Of a stretch of 64,000 nt of DNA, positions 40,742 through 51,476 are shown piece by piece. Position numbers and translations under genes: made by a program. Under the pieces are notes generated by a model, which saw only the letters and a program-made list of their open reading frames with translations, had not been told where the DNA came from and did no database searches. Origin of the DNA: Lachnospiraceae bacterium (GTDB lineage: Bacteria; Bacillota; Clostridia; Lachnospirales; Lachnospiraceae); the NCBI GenBank assembly GCA_015057525.1, contig SVEE01000008.1:1-64000 (forward strand). The letters run 5' to 3'. How positions within the stretch are numbered: position 1 is the first letter of the stretch; every line of letters starts with the position of its first letter.

Positions 40742-41596
40742 ATGGAAAAACTTAGTAATCCACAGGTTACCATTGAGATAATTAAAAAATATAATTTCGC
40801 ATTCCAAAAGAGATTTGGTCAGAATTTTTTAATAGACGGACATGTTGTTGAGAAGATTATCAATGCTGCAGAAATAACCAAGGATGATACTGTACTTGAA
40901 ATCGGACCGGGCATTGGCACTATGACACAATATTTAGCAGAATCAGCAGGCAAGGTTTATGCCGTAGAAATCGACAAAAATCTACTTCCAGTACTGGAGG
41001 AGACCCTGGGCGAATACGATAATGTAACTGTTATCAACGAAGACATATTAAAGGTAGATATTAATGCTCTTTTAGGTGAGGATGCCAAAAATCTAAAGGT
41101 TGTTGCTAACCTACCTTACTATATTACAACCCCTATTATCATGGGACTTTTCGAAAACCACATACCAGCAAAATCCATTACGGTTATGGTTCAAAAGGAA
41201 GTGGCACAGCGTATGCAGGCTAAACCAGGTTCAAAGGATTACGGTGCACTTTCTCTAGCAGTTCAATATTACGCAGAGCCTTATATTGTAGCCAATGTTC
41301 CACCTAACTGTTTTATGCCAAGACCTAATGTTGGTTCCGCCGTCATAAGGCTTACTTCCTGGGATGAGCCTCCAGTTAAGGTTACAAACGAGAAGCTTAT
41401 GTTTGATTTAATCAGAGCATCCTTTAACCAGAGAAGAAAAACTCTTCAAAACGGAATTAACAATTCACCTAACCTTAATTTTTCTAAGGAGCAGGTAATT
41501 GCTGCATTAAAAGAAATGGGGCTTTCTGAATCCATAAGAGGAGAGGCACTTACTCTAGAGCAGTTTGCTCAGTTGAGTAATATATTAGATAAGTAA
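40742..41596 (+). CDS. rsmA: 16S rRNA dimethyladenosine transferase
   Basis: KRFGQNFLID, LEIGPGIGTMT, VANLPYYITTPI. Confidence 0.95.
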   Translation: MEKLSNPQVTIEIIKKYNFAFQKRFGQNFLIDGHVVEKIINAAEITKDDTVLEIGPGIGTMTQYLAESAGKVYAVEIDKNLLPVLEETLGEYDNVTVINEDILKVDINALLGEDAKNLKVVANLPYYITTPIIMGLFENHIPAKSITVMVQKEVAQRMQAKPGSKDYGALSLAVQYYAEPYIVANVPPNCFMPRPNVGSAVIRLTSWDEPPVKVTNEKLMFDLIRASFNQRRKTLQNGINNSPNLNFSKEQVIAALKEMGLSESIRGEALTLEQFAQLSNILDK

Positions 41597-41609
41597 AAAT
41601 TGTTTATTA

Positions 41610-41638
41610 AATAGCCGCTAAATTTGCGGCTATTTTTG
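41610..41638 (+). terminator. Intrinsic terminator
   Basis: aatagccgctaaatttgcggctattttt. Confidence 0.8.
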
Positions 41639-41791
41639 TATACAAAATGTATACAAATGTATACTTTTTTATGCTTTACACGTAAAACATCCCTGTACTA
41701 TAATGAATACATCAATATAATTCCTATTTTGTTTTTTCTTATGGCATTTTCGCCATTAATTCAATTTCCTAATTTCATATGAAAGGAGCCG

Positions 41792-42799
41792 ATGCTTATG
41801 GGCAAAAAGAACGATGCCATTGTGCCCTTTTTCAAAGACAAATTCCGTTTTTCCGATTTATTTAATGGGGCATTTTTTAATGGCGAACAAATCATCAAAC
41901 CAAAAGACTTGGAATTAGTTCCAAGCGATACAGGTGCACTACTAAAAGATAAATCAAAAAAGCAACTCAAGATAAACAGGTTCAGAGATATTACAATGAA
42001 ATGGCAACAAAAGGTAACTCTTGCTATTCTTGCGTGTGAGATTCAGGAAAATGTACATTATGCCATGCCAGTCAGAAATATGATTTACGATGGTCTTTGC
42101 TACGCAGAGCAAATTGAAAACTCTTGGAATACTTTGAGCAATGACGAGAAAAAAGATGTGGACAGTGCAGAATTTTTATCACATTTTCGCAAAGACGATT
42201 CCATCAATCCTGTTATCACCCTTGTTTTTTACTACGGAGACAATTGGGACGGTAATGTGGACATACACAGTATGTTTAAAGATTATGATAGCAGTTTAAG
42301 CCATGGCATAGGAAAGCTTCTCTTAGAAAAATACGTGCCAAACTATCGTATCAATCTTATTAATCCAACAAAACTGGAGGATTTGTCTGTATTCAAAAGT
42401 GATTTACACCTTATTTTCAGTATGCTAAAATATAAAAATGATAAGGATAAACTTTTCAGATTTACTAAAGATAACAGCGACTATTTTGAATCAGTCAGCA
42501 GTCAGACTGCTTACGCTATAACTACGCTCTTAGATTCCCAGAAGTTGCTCAATGAATTTTTAGACAAAGATGAAAAGGAGGAAAAGAACATGTGTAAAGC
42601 ATTGGAAGATTTGTATAACGATGGAGTAGCTGAAGGCGAGCGCAAAGGCAGACTTGAAGGTAGACTTGAAGGCAGACTAGGAACCGTATCAGTTTTAAAA
42701 AGCATTGGTTGGAAAAATGATGCTATAATTGATAAACTCATTGAAGTTTACAATATCAGCACCGATGAAGCCAAAGAACTTGTAGCCGGTACAATTTAA
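41792..42799 (+). CDS. Rpn-family (PD-(D/E)XK recombination-promoting nuclease/putative transposase) protein
   Basis: KDKFRFSDLFNGAFFNGEQIIKP, TLVFYYGD.W, C-terminal EGERKGRLEGRLEGRLG; promoter TTTACA-N18-TATAAT upstream. Confidence 0.8.
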   Translation: MLMGKKNDAIVPFFKDKFRFSDLFNGAFFNGEQIIKPKDLELVPSDTGALLKDKSKKQLKINRFRDITMKWQQKVTLAILACEIQENVHYAMPVRNMIYDGLCYAEQIENSWNTLSNDEKKDVDSAEFLSHFRKDDSINPVITLVFYYGDNWDGNVDIHSMFKDYDSSLSHGIGKLLLEKYVPNYRINLINPTKLEDLSVFKSDLHLIFSMLKYKNDKDKLFRFTKDNSDYFESVSSQTAYAITTLLDSQKLLNEFLDKDEKEEKNMCKALEDLYNDGVAEGERKGRLEGRLEGRLGTVSVLKSIGWKNDAIIDKLIEVYNISTDEAKELVAGTI

Positions 42800-42820
42800 T
42801 AGAATTAATGTTACATAACA

Positions 42821-42846
42821 AAACCGCATCTAGCATGATGCGGTTT
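42821..42846. terminator. Bidirectional terminator
   Basis: aaaccgcatctagcatgatgcggttt. Confidence 0.7.
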
Positions 42847-43480
42847 CTATTTTATATATATACACCTTCTCATCCGGGTCTTCATTATACCCAGGAAGCT
42901 TAATTATTTTATCCAACTTTAGGTCACTATAATTTCTTAAGGTATTAATTATCTCGTAGGTGCAATAGTATATAATTAGCGTTATGTCTCGTGGGGATTT
43001 TCTCCACGACTCAACAATATTGTCCATAACTATCCTTAAAGTCTCCATAGAAAATGGATTGAACATATAAAAATAATTATCACCTGCTGCAACCTGATAC
43101 TCCTCTGCTTTCATTCTAAGCAAGCTAAATTTCTTTCTTTGTCCTTGAAATCTCTTGTGGTAAGCTTCTGCATTTTCTACCAAACTATCATATATACTTC
43201 GGTCATATTCTACACCAGTTACATTACACAAATATTTATGATTACAATAAAATAATACCCTGCCCAGACCACATCCATAGTCTACCAGAGTATCATAGGA
43301 AGTCAGTTTGAGTTCATCAAAAATTCTAATCAAATCCTTGTAGTTTGTAGCCTCATAGATAGAGTTGTCTATGATGCTACCTGAGGCTGTATATCTTTTT
43401 TCTTTTTCAAGGGCGTTGACCATATTTTCATCACCGGTATCCACCCCTAAAAACTCTTCAAACTGCTTATCAATATCCAT
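42830..43480 (-). CDS. Class I SAM-dependent methyltransferase
   Basis: TLVDYGCGLGRVLFYCN. Confidence 0.75.
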   Translation of the reverse strand: MDIDKQFEEFLGVDTGDENMVNALEKEKRYTASGSIIDNSIYEATNYKDLIRIFDELKLTSYDTLVDYGCGLGRVLFYCNHKYLCNVTGVEYDRSIYDSLVENAEAYHKRFQGQRKKFSLLRMKAEEYQVAAGDNYFYMFNPFSMETLRIVMDNIVESWRKSPRDITLIIYYCTYEIINTLRNYSDLKLDKIIKLPGYNEDPDEKVYIYKIETASC

Positions 43481-43483
43481 AAT

Positions 43484-43891
43484 TTACGCTTTCGTCATCC
43501 TTACCTTAATTCCCATAGCCATAGGTTTCTCGCCACTCATAGTGAGATAGTATTTTACATTGACCGTCATAATGCTATCTCCACCTTCAGTATACCTGTA
43601 CTCCTTAGTCTCAATGGATACAGGGAATGTACCGTAAGGTGTCTTATATGATGTGTTATGTACAAGCTTTGGCTCATAGATAAAATCCGTATTAACCTCG
43701 CCCTGTCGTATAATCCTTAATCCAAATCTTGACATAGTAAGTGTGGAGCGAGTCATATTTCCGTCGCCGGACAAATCCTCCATGTAAACACAGCGATAGT
43801 CATGTCCGCTATTCTCCATTATGGCTGGTACCTTAGAGCGAGTAATTTCACCATCCTGATCTATATTTTCAAATTCTATATTTACCTTCAT
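43484..43891 (-). CDS. DUF1934-like beta-barrel protein
   Basis: Size, and YRYTEGGDSIMTVNVKYYLTMSGE typical of the family. Confidence 0.7.
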   Translation of the reverse strand: MKVNIEFENIDQDGEITRSKVPAIMENSGHDYRCVYMEDLSGDGNMTRSTLTMSRFGLRIIRQGEVNTDFIYEPKLVHNTSYKTPYGTFPVSIETKEYRYTEGGDSIMTVNVKYYLTMSGEKPMAMGIKVRMTKA

Positions 43892-43918
43892 TATAAACCT
43901 CGAATCCAGTTATAACTT

Positions 43919-44722
43919 TTAGTAGCTTTCAATATCAACAACATTAACATCATTAACGTTAATAGGAAGAACCTTATCCGCAAACACCTTAAATTTATCT
44001 ACCCCATCACTGACATAAAAATTGTATGATGCTTTCTTAGAATCCTTATTCAACAAAGAATTTGCTTCCAGCAAAGTCTTAAGCTCCTTAGCTGTCTCAT
44101 AAGCCGGATTAACCAAGGTAACCTTGTCACCCATGTATCGCTTAATTGGATTAATAAGAAGTGGGTAATGTGTGCACCCAAGGACAAGAGCATCCACATT
44201 GTATTGCTTCATCTCTGAAAGATATCTATCCACCATATCATCAGTTATTCTATCCTCTAAAAGTCCCTCTTCAACTAGGGGAACAAACAGCGGACAAGCC
44301 TTTCCTACAACTGTGATATCTGGGTTAAGCTGTCTTATGTAATCATTATAAATGTGTGACTTAATTGTGGCATCTGTGGCTATGACACCCACATTTTTAG
44401 TTTCTGTTACATCTGCTGCCATTTTGGCACCAGGTCTTACCACACCGATTACAGGCACAGAAAGCTCATCTCTCATATCCTCAAGAGCGAGGGCACTTGC
44501 TGTGTTACATGCCACAACTATGGCCTTAACATTCTTAGTCATAAGAAATCTTACAATCTGACGAGAAAACTTAAGCACTGTGTCCTTTGACTTGCTTCCG
44601 TAAGGAACTCTTGCTGTATCTCCAAAATATATAACATTTTCATTAGGAAGCTGACGCACAATTTCTCTTACAACAGTAAGTCCGCCTACTCCCGAATCAA
44701 ATACTCCAATAGGTGCTTCCAT
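43919..44722 (-). CDS. murI: Glutamate racemase
   Basis: IGVFDSGVGGLTV, VVACNTASALAL, LGCTHYPLL. Confidence 0.95.
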   Translation of the reverse strand: MEAPIGVFDSGVGGLTVVREIVRQLPNENVIYFGDTARVPYGSKSKDTVLKFSRQIVRFLMTKNVKAIVVACNTASALALEDMRDELSVPVIGVVRPGAKMAADVTETKNVGVIATDATIKSHIYNDYIRQLNPDITVVGKACPLFVPLVEEGLLEDRITDDMVDRYLSEMKQYNVDALVLGCTHYPLLINPIKRYMGDKVTLVNPAYETAKELKTLLEANSLLNKDSKKASYNFYVSDGVDKFKVFADKVLPINVNDVNVVDIESY

Positions 44723-44730
44723 AATGCCTC

Positions 44731-45810
44731 CTAATATCCTACTCTCTCTTCTGCCATGTCAATAAGGGTATCTACCAATGTTTCAATATCATATCCCTTA
44801 GCATTCCAAAGCATAGGATACATACTGATAGATGTAAATCCCGGAAGGGTATTTATCTCATTAAATACTACAGAATTAGTTTCATGCTCAAGGAAGAAAT
44901 CAACTCTTGAGAGACCAAATCCATCTAAAGCATTAAATATTTTAATGGCATAGCCTCTAACTTCATCCTCCTTACCCTCTGGAAGGTCAGGACCAATAAC
45001 TGTTTTAGAATCAGCATTGTTGTACTTAGCATCGAAATCATAAAATGCCGCTTCCTCAGCCGCAAGAATCTCACCAATTCCAGATGCCTTAGTAGTCTCA
45101 CCATATCCCATAACGGCACATTCAATCTCTCTGCCTACAATAGTCTCTTCTACAAGAATCTTGTAATCATGCTTAGCTGCTTCCTCGAGTCCTGCAATAA
45201 GCATATCTCTGTTTTCAGCCTTAGACACACCCTTAGAAGAGCCAGCCTTAGAAGGTTTAATAAACACAGGATATGGAAGAGAAGCTTCAACTCTTGCTAC
45301 AACCTCATCCATGTTCTTCATCTGGTCTCTTAAAACAGGAACATATTTTGCCTGTCTTATATTTAATGTATCTACAATGAGCTTAGTGTAAAACTTATCC
45401 ATAGATGCTGCTGAAGCAAATACGCCACAACCCACATATGGGATTCCCGACATTTCAAATAATCCCTGAATAGTTCCATCCTCTCCAAACATTCCGTGTA
45501 ACACTGGGAAGATTACATCAATCTTAAGAAAATCCATCTTATATGTATCGCCGTCTTTTTCGCTGATAATAAGAGTTCCCTCTGTATCAGGGGATATGAC
45601 GGCTGCCTTAGTGCTATTTCTCCAGCTACCATCCTCAATAGCGGAAATTGTGTCAGCCTTAAGCCACTTACCTTCCTTAGTTATTCCAATAAGATGTAAA
45701 TTGTATTTATCTAAATTAACTGCCTTCGCTATAGTGACTACAGAAATACATGATACCTCATGCTCTGATGAACGTCCTCCAAATATAACTGCAAGATTTT
45801 TCTTACTCAT
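44731..45810 (-). CDS. ddl: D-alanine--D-alanine ligase
   Basis: VIFGGRSSEHEVSCIS, FIKPSKAGSSKGVSK, FNEINTLPGFTSISMYP. Confidence 0.95.
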   Translation of the reverse strand: MSKKNLAVIFGGRSSEHEVSCISVVTIAKAVNLDKYNLHLIGITKEGKWLKADTISAIEDGSWRNSTKAAVISPDTEGTLIISEKDGDTYKMDFLKIDVIFPVLHGMFGEDGTIQGLFEMSGIPYVGCGVFASAASMDKFYTKLIVDTLNIRQAKYVPVLRDQMKNMDEVVARVEASLPYPVFIKPSKAGSSKGVSKAENRDMLIAGLEEAAKHDYKILVEETIVGREIECAVMGYGETTKASGIGEILAAEEAAFYDFDAKYNNADSKTVIGPDLPEGKEDEVRGYAIKIFNALDGFGLSRVDFFLEHETNSVVFNEINTLPGFTSISMYPMLWNAKGYDIETLVDTLIDMAEERVGY

Positions 45811-45884
45811 GGGTTTACCTCATTTCTTCTCATATAGTATAGATTATACTCCAGAAACACAGATAAGTTCAAGAGTTAATACAA

Positions 45885-46637
45885 TTAGAAGCCCAACCAC
45901 TCAAGTATTTTAAATTTTACCTTAACATCTTCCTTCTCAACTTCACGCTTAATAAATAGTTTATCAAACTCCTCTTCTGATAGTTCTCTCTTTAGTTCCT
46001 CGCCGTCTTCCTTAGAAATAATAGCTGCAGAATCTACGGTATAGCACATCATAGGATATAAAATGCACCAGAAATTTTCTCCCTGTGCAGCACCTATATC
46101 GATGCGCAATGTCTGATATTGACCAGCAGGAAGAATCATATCCCCGTATTGTCTAATAGGAAAATATTCATCAGAAACATAGGCGTCCACATTATAGCTA
46201 TAGCCATTTTCTGTCACTACAGTTTTTGCTATCAACTCAATGGAGTTAAGATTTTCTGTAAGATAAATCATAACCTCATCCCTACTTTTATCCTTAAAAC
46301 CAGCCGTATCAAAATGAGCTAAAATGGTATCTCTAACCTTATACTTAAGTTCCAAATCCTCATCGCTATTGCTATTGGCCCTGACGTGAAATCTAAATAC
46401 AACATCCTGCAGGGAGCCTTCGTCAACTGTAGCAACTACAGCGTCCTCCCCGAAAACCTCCATGGTTTCTTCTCCATACACATTTTCACTCTCATAAGAT
46501 GTGTCTCCATTTAAGGATAAATTGGCCGCATTATAATCAACAATAGCTTTCATATGAATCAAACATGAAATAGCAATTCCACACACTACTCCTAAAAAAA
46601 TACCTACACATGCACCTCTGGCTATTCGTTTTCCCAT
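45885..46637 (-). CDS. spoIIR: Stage II sporulation protein R
   Basis: VRFHVRANSNSDEDLELKYKVRDTIL. Confidence 0.88.
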   Translation of the reverse strand: MGKRIARGACVGIFLGVVCGIAISCLIHMKAIVDYNAANLSLNGDTSYESENVYGEETMEVFGEDAVVATVDEGSLQDVVFRFHVRANSNSDEDLELKYKVRDTILAHFDTAGFKDKSRDEVMIYLTENLNSIELIAKTVVTENGYSYNVDAYVSDEYFPIRQYGDMILPAGQYQTLRIDIGAAQGENFWCILYPMMCYTVDSAAIISKEDGEELKRELSEEEFDKLFIKREVEKEDVKVKFKILEWLGF

Positions 46638-46659
46638 ATTCCCTCCAGAATTAATAATT

Positions 46660-48273
46660 TTACATTAATTCTTCCCCTGCATATACGGATTTAATCAACT
46701 CTCTCAATATTTTTTTAGACTGCTCATCACCCTTATTCAGCTCTACCTCCACTGATTTACTTATTGAAGAAAAATCTTCCATTTCCATAATAAGCAGCTT
46801 GGCGTCCTCAGCGTTTTCATATTTGATAGTCATACTCTCTACATGACTTAAATCAAGCTGCCTCTCATTTTTTTCATAATATTTTTCTATGGCTTCCTTA
46901 ATGGATTTACCTTGAAACTTAAATTCATTAGTTTTTAACTGAGTTTTTGAAGCCCCTTTGTAGTCTGATAAATCCGCCACTTGGAATATGAAATTTTCTT
47001 TAGATGCATCAAGCTCCATAGTTACAACATAATCCCTATTCTCAAGAGACAGCTGTCTGTTATTTAGCTTATCCTTACATCCAGAGAGTACACAAAGGCA
47101 AAACATCAGCCCAGTAATCACAATTTTTTTATAATGTATTTTTCTTGCAATAAGCACAATTAAAGGAAGTAAAATGCTGAGTCCCACATCTATCCACAAC
47201 ATATATTTTGCAAAATATCTCCCTATATCCCTATTTGTCCAGCACCATACAAAACCCAAAGTTATCACAATTAACACAGGCATAATTAAAAACTTTACAA
47301 GTCTTAAGTACCTATTTTTTTCTCCCAAGACATTTTCCTCTTTATTTATTCCAAACATGCTTCGTGCATGCTCCTTGGCATAAAACAAATATCCACTTAC
47401 AATGGCGAAAATACCTATTATCCAAAAGGCCAGCACCGGATAATCCATTCTCTCCACAGCCTTTCCCGGGAATGCAGAAGCCTCCATAACGTTAAACACA
47501 CTGGTGCTTTCAGAGCCTGCCCACCTATACCCTAGAATTCCTATGATGAAAATGTATGCCAGTAAAACAGAAATAATTATCCAAACAAGTATTTTTAAAG
47601 CATTTTCCCATGTGTTCTTTTTCTGGCTAGCCAAGCTGTACATAAGAAGCTCAACTGTTGATAAAACCAGAAAAACCGTGTACCCTGTTTTTCCTATCAA
47701 TAGAAAATCCAAGCTCTTAACAGACTCTACGTCACCCATCAGCGTCTTAGGCAAAGCATCCCAATCTATATTTGTTATGGAAAAAACCGCCACCAAAATA
47801 AGAGGAACTACAAGCCACCAAAAAAGTAGCTCAAGAAGACGCCCTCTCTTTTCTATATTTCTAAGAGCACCGTAGCTACACACCAAAAGAAAAACGATTA
47901 TTAAGCCCCATCTACTATAACTTCTCAATAAAAACTCCTGAATAATACTTCCAAAATACAGAAGAATAATTGCTCCCCTTAAAAGGTATCGCAATATATA
48001 AATCAGCTCAAGGACTACACGTCCTCTACCCAAATTCTCCTCAATTGCATTAATATAACCCTCCGAGAATATTCTCGAATAAAAATATATAATCAGGCTG
48101 TACAAAAAAAGCATAATCAAACCCACCAAAAGGGATATAAAATGATATTTCCCTGACATACTTGACGTAATATACGGAACCGTCATAATGCCAACTGCTA
48201 TATTTTCCATAACACCTATTCGAAAGCTCTGACGTTCAGAAATTTTATTGTTTTCCAGATACATTTTCACCAT
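46660..48273 (-). CDS. GerAB-type spore germination permease with C-terminal GerAC-like domain
   Basis: Multiple TMs; then LCVLSGCKDKLNNRQLSLENRDYVVTMELD...GKSIKEAIEKYYEKNERQLDLSHVESM. Confidence 0.75.
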   Translation of the reverse strand: MVKMYLENNKISERQSFRIGVMENIAVGIMTVPYITSSMSGKYHFISLLVGLIMLFLYSLIIYFYSRIFSEGYINAIEENLGRGRVVLELIYILRYLLRGAIILLYFGSIIQEFLLRSYSRWGLIIVFLLVCSYGALRNIEKRGRLLELLFWWLVVPLILVAVFSITNIDWDALPKTLMGDVESVKSLDFLLIGKTGYTVFLVLSTVELLMYSLASQKKNTWENALKILVWIIISVLLAYIFIIGILGYRWAGSESTSVFNVMEASAFPGKAVERMDYPVLAFWIIGIFAIVSGYLFYAKEHARSMFGINKEENVLGEKNRYLRLVKFLIMPVLIVITLGFVWCWTNRDIGRYFAKYMLWIDVGLSILLPLIVLIARKIHYKKIVITGLMFCLCVLSGCKDKLNNRQLSLENRDYVVTMELDASKENFIFQVADLSDYKGASKTQLKTNEFKFQGKSIKEAIEKYYEKNERQLDLSHVESMTIKYENAEDAKLLIMEMEDFSSISKSVEVELNKGDEQSKKILRELIKSVYAGEELM

Positions 48274-48296
48274 TCCATTTCACATATTTTTATATT

Positions 48297-49829
48297 TTAA
48301 TCACTTTTCCTTCGCCTCTTTAGACGCCTCATCTGCTTTTTGCTACTCCAAATAGGTCTATAAGTCATGGTTTTTATAGGAGAACGCATGATGAAATCCT
48401 GCCTTTCGTCGCTACTCTCACCACCAGCTACTACAGGCAACATATATGGCACACCAAAACTTTTAAGCTCTGATAAATGTACCGCCAACACGAGAAGACC
48501 TAGTATAAAACCATAAAGTCCCCACGCTGCAGAGGTAATGATAAGGAAAAATTTCAATAGCCTAAATATGGATGCAAATTCCTCATTGGGAATTGCAAAG
48601 GAAGCAATAGCCGTAAGAGCAACCACAATCACCACAATGGTGCTGACAATTCCTGCATCTACTGCTGCCTGTCCCACAATAAGACCACCTACTACACCGA
48701 TAGTATTCCCCAAGGGGCCCGGCAGTCTAATTCCAGCCTCCCGCAAAAGCTCAAAGAGAAATTCCATTATTAGAATCTCTACAATTATAGGAAAGGTAAC
48801 CATACTTCTTGCAGAAGCTATAGCATACATTAATTTCGTTGGAATAATCTCGCTGTGGTAAACAGTCACTGCAATATATAGACCAGGAAATGTAATGGCA
48901 AGAAAGGCTGCAATATATCTGATAAACCTTGAAAATGTTCCCACTGCCCAACGGTTGTAGTAGTCATCAGATGCCTGAAGCAGCATATTAAAATTAGTAG
49001 GTGCAATCAAAACCTCTGGCGAATTGTCAAAGACAAGAGCAACTCTTCCTTCGAGAATTCCCGATGCCACCTTGTCCGGTCTCGTGGTAGCTTGAAAGAC
49101 TGGAAACGGAGAAAACCAATTATCTTCTAAAATATGCTCCGCCATGCCGCTGTCGAAAATTCCGTCAATCTCATACTTATCAATCCTCTTTCTAAGCTCC
49201 TCTAAAAGCTCAGGTCTAGCTACATCCTCAAGATACATTAAGGCATAATCCGTTCTGGTTCTCTGGCCTATGGTTCCTTGCTCAACTTTAAGTCTTGAAT
49301 CCTTTATTCGTCTTCTAATCAGAGCTGTACAGTTTCTAAATCCCTCGTTAAAGCTATCCTTAGGACCTCTTAAACCCAGCTCGGAATCATTTTCTGAAAT
49401 ACTTCTTAAGGGATAACGCTTTGAAGATATAACTAAAGCCTCATTGAAATCCTCCACCAACAAAACTGTATCTCCCTTTAGTACAGAAGCAACAGCTAAA
49501 TCCAGGGATGGTTGCCTTTTTATATCCGTAGTCTGCGCCTCCCTATACAATATGGATTTCCAAAGCTCTTCACTCTCTTCGCCTCTCCATTCATAGGACA
49601 AAGGTTTAATTATGGTATCTTCAATCAGCGTATTGTTTGTAAGTCCATCTATATAAATCACATGTACTCTCTTATCCCTTGTCCCTCTTTCAAGGAGAAA
49701 AGTCTTTTGAACCACATCACCACATCTGTCAAAAATCATTTTAACCAGCTTAATATTTTCATCCAAATTATAGGAGAGATTAGCTATAATTTTATTGTCA
49801 TCATTATAAAGTTCCTGAAATTTATCCAT
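48297..49829 (-). CDS. GerA/SpoVAF-family spore germination protein
   Basis: GRVALVFDNSPEVLIAPTNFNMLLQASDDYYNRW; FPIIVEILIMEFLFELLREAGIRLPGPLGNTIGVVGGLIVGQAAV. Confidence 0.93.
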   Translation of the reverse strand: MDKFQELYNDDNKIIANLSYNLDENIKLVKMIFDRCGDVVQKTFLLERGTRDKRVHVIYIDGLTNNTLIEDTIIKPLSYEWRGEESEELWKSILYREAQTTDIKRQPSLDLAVASVLKGDTVLLVEDFNEALVISSKRYPLRSISENDSELGLRGPKDSFNEGFRNCTALIRRRIKDSRLKVEQGTIGQRTRTDYALMYLEDVARPELLEELRKRIDKYEIDGIFDSGMAEHILEDNWFSPFPVFQATTRPDKVASGILEGRVALVFDNSPEVLIAPTNFNMLLQASDDYYNRWAVGTFSRFIRYIAAFLAITFPGLYIAVTVYHSEIIPTKLMYAIASARSMVTFPIIVEILIMEFLFELLREAGIRLPGPLGNTIGVVGGLIVGQAAVDAGIVSTIVVIVVALTAIASFAIPNEEFASIFRLLKFFLIITSAAWGLYGFILGLLVLAVHLSELKSFGVPYMLPVVAGGESSDERQDFIMRSPIKTMTYRPIWSSKKQMRRLKRRRKSD

Positions 49830-49892
49830 AAAAAAACCTCGCACATACCGTTTAAGTCACAGTATATGCAAGGTAAATAATTCTTATTCAAA

Positions 49893-50567
49893 TTAGTAGG
49901 CATTTCCGTTGGTAACATTTCTTATTACAATCTGCTCCTGATTATAAATATGCTCATTCATTATTTTCTGAGCGGCTTCAGCATCCCCCTTAAGGATTGC
50001 CATAGTAATAAGATCATGCTCTCGAATCAGATTATCGTGGTAAGAAAAATCCTTTACATACTCAACTCTGTATCTGTACACCTGCTCCCTAAGATTTTGA
50101 GCAATGTTTATAAGCTTCTGATTCTGGGATATCTTGTAAATAGTGTTGTGAAACGCCTCGTCCCCCTCTACTATGGCAGGAACCAGCTTAGAGTTAATGG
50201 CTTCCTTAAACTTCATGCAGGCTTCCTTAAGCTCCTCCTTACCTACCTCATCAATTCGCTCACAGGCAAGCTTCACCGAAAGAGCTTCCATAGCCATTCT
50301 GACTTCGAGAGCATCCTTAAGGTCTTTAACGGTAATGTTTGCAACCTCGGCACCCTTTCTAGGAATCATAACCACAAGACCTTCAAGCTCCAGCATACGT
50401 ATTGCTTCTCTTACAGGAGTACGGCTAACACCAAGCTTATTGGCCAATGTGACCTCCATAAGTCTCTCACCAGGCTGAAACTCACCCTGTACAATAGCCT
50501 GTCTAAGAGTATTAAAAACAACCTCGCGAAGCGGTAAATATTCATCTAACTTTAAATCAAGCTTCAT
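49893..50567 (-). CDS. GntR-family (FCD) transcriptional regulator
   Basis: VFNTLRQAIVQGEFQPGERLMEVTLANKLGVSRTPVREAIRMLELEGLV. Confidence 0.92.
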   Translation of the reverse strand: MKLDLKLDEYLPLREVVFNTLRQAIVQGEFQPGERLMEVTLANKLGVSRTPVREAIRMLELEGLVVMIPRKGAEVANITVKDLKDALEVRMAMEALSVKLACERIDEVGKEELKEACMKFKEAINSKLVPAIVEGDEAFHNTIYKISQNQKLINIAQNLREQVYRYRVEYVKDFSYHDNLIREHDLITMAILKGDAEAAQKIMNEHIYNQEQIVIRNVTNGNAY

Positions 50568-50600
50568 CTAATCACCATCCTTTTCTTGTACGTATCTAAT

Positions 50601-51476
50601 TTACACTGGTGTTGTAACAAATATTTCATTAGATAGCTTCTTGCTTCTAATTGTTTCAGCCGCTTTATCTGCCTTTTCTCTAGATAAAAACACACCGAAA
50701 ACCGTAGGCCCACTTCCGCTCATTATAGAATTAAGTGCACCGTAATCCTTCATTTCCTTCTTAATTACTTCTATCTCAGGGTAGAGCACAGTGGTAACTG
50801 TCTCAAGAACATTTTCCATTCTTGAAGCTACACCCTCTAAATCTTCTGCTTCAAGTGCTTCTATCATGCCATCAACATCAGGATGACGCTCAAGCTCATT
50901 AGCCTTAAGGTTAGTGTAAACCATCTTCGTGCTGACGTTAACCGGTGGTTTAACCACAAGTACATAACAACCTAAAAGGCTCTTAACAGGAGTAAGAATT
51001 TCACCGATTCCCTCTGAAAGAGCAGTCTTTGCCATCACACAGTATGGCACATCTGCACCTATTCTCACTCCAATTTTCATTAACTCATCTAAGCTTAGAT
51101 TAAGCTCAAAAAGCTCATTAATCCCATGGAGGGCAGCAGCACAATCTGTACTACCTCCAGCCATTCCAGCCTCCACAGGAATGTTTTTGATAAGCTTAAC
51201 GTGTACATTTCCTGTTAAGTTATATTCATAAAACATCATCTTGATTGCTTTATATATAAGATTTCTCTCATCAGTAGGAATATCTGGTCGATTAGCCTCT
51301 AGGGAAATATTTATTTCTTCCCCAGGAATCATGGTAAATTCCAACTCATCATATATATCAAGATTCTGCATAATCATCTTTACATCATGATAACCATCTT
51401 CTCTTCTTCTAAGAACATCAAGAGCAAGATTAACCTTGGCATATGCTTTTTTCTTTAATGTTTTCAAAGGTTGCAC
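50601..51476 (-). CDS. ispE: 4-(cytidine 5'-diphospho)-2-C-methyl-D-erythritol kinase
   Basis: AKVNLALDVLRRREDGYHDV, PVEAGMAGGSTDCAA, SGSGPTVFGVF. Confidence 0.95.
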   Translation of the reverse strand: MQPLKTLKKKAYAKVNLALDVLRRREDGYHDVKMIMQNLDIYDELEFTMIPGEEINISLEANRPDIPTDERNLIYKAIKMMFYEYNLTGNVHVKLIKNIPVEAGMAGGSTDCAAALHGINELFELNLSLDELMKIGVRIGADVPYCVMAKTALSEGIGEILTPVKSLLGCYVLVVKPPVNVSTKMVYTNLKANELERHPDVDGMIEALEAEDLEGVASRMENVLETVTTVLYPEIEVIKKEMKDYGALNSIMSGSGPTVFGVFLSREKADKAAETIRSKKLSNEIFVTTPV

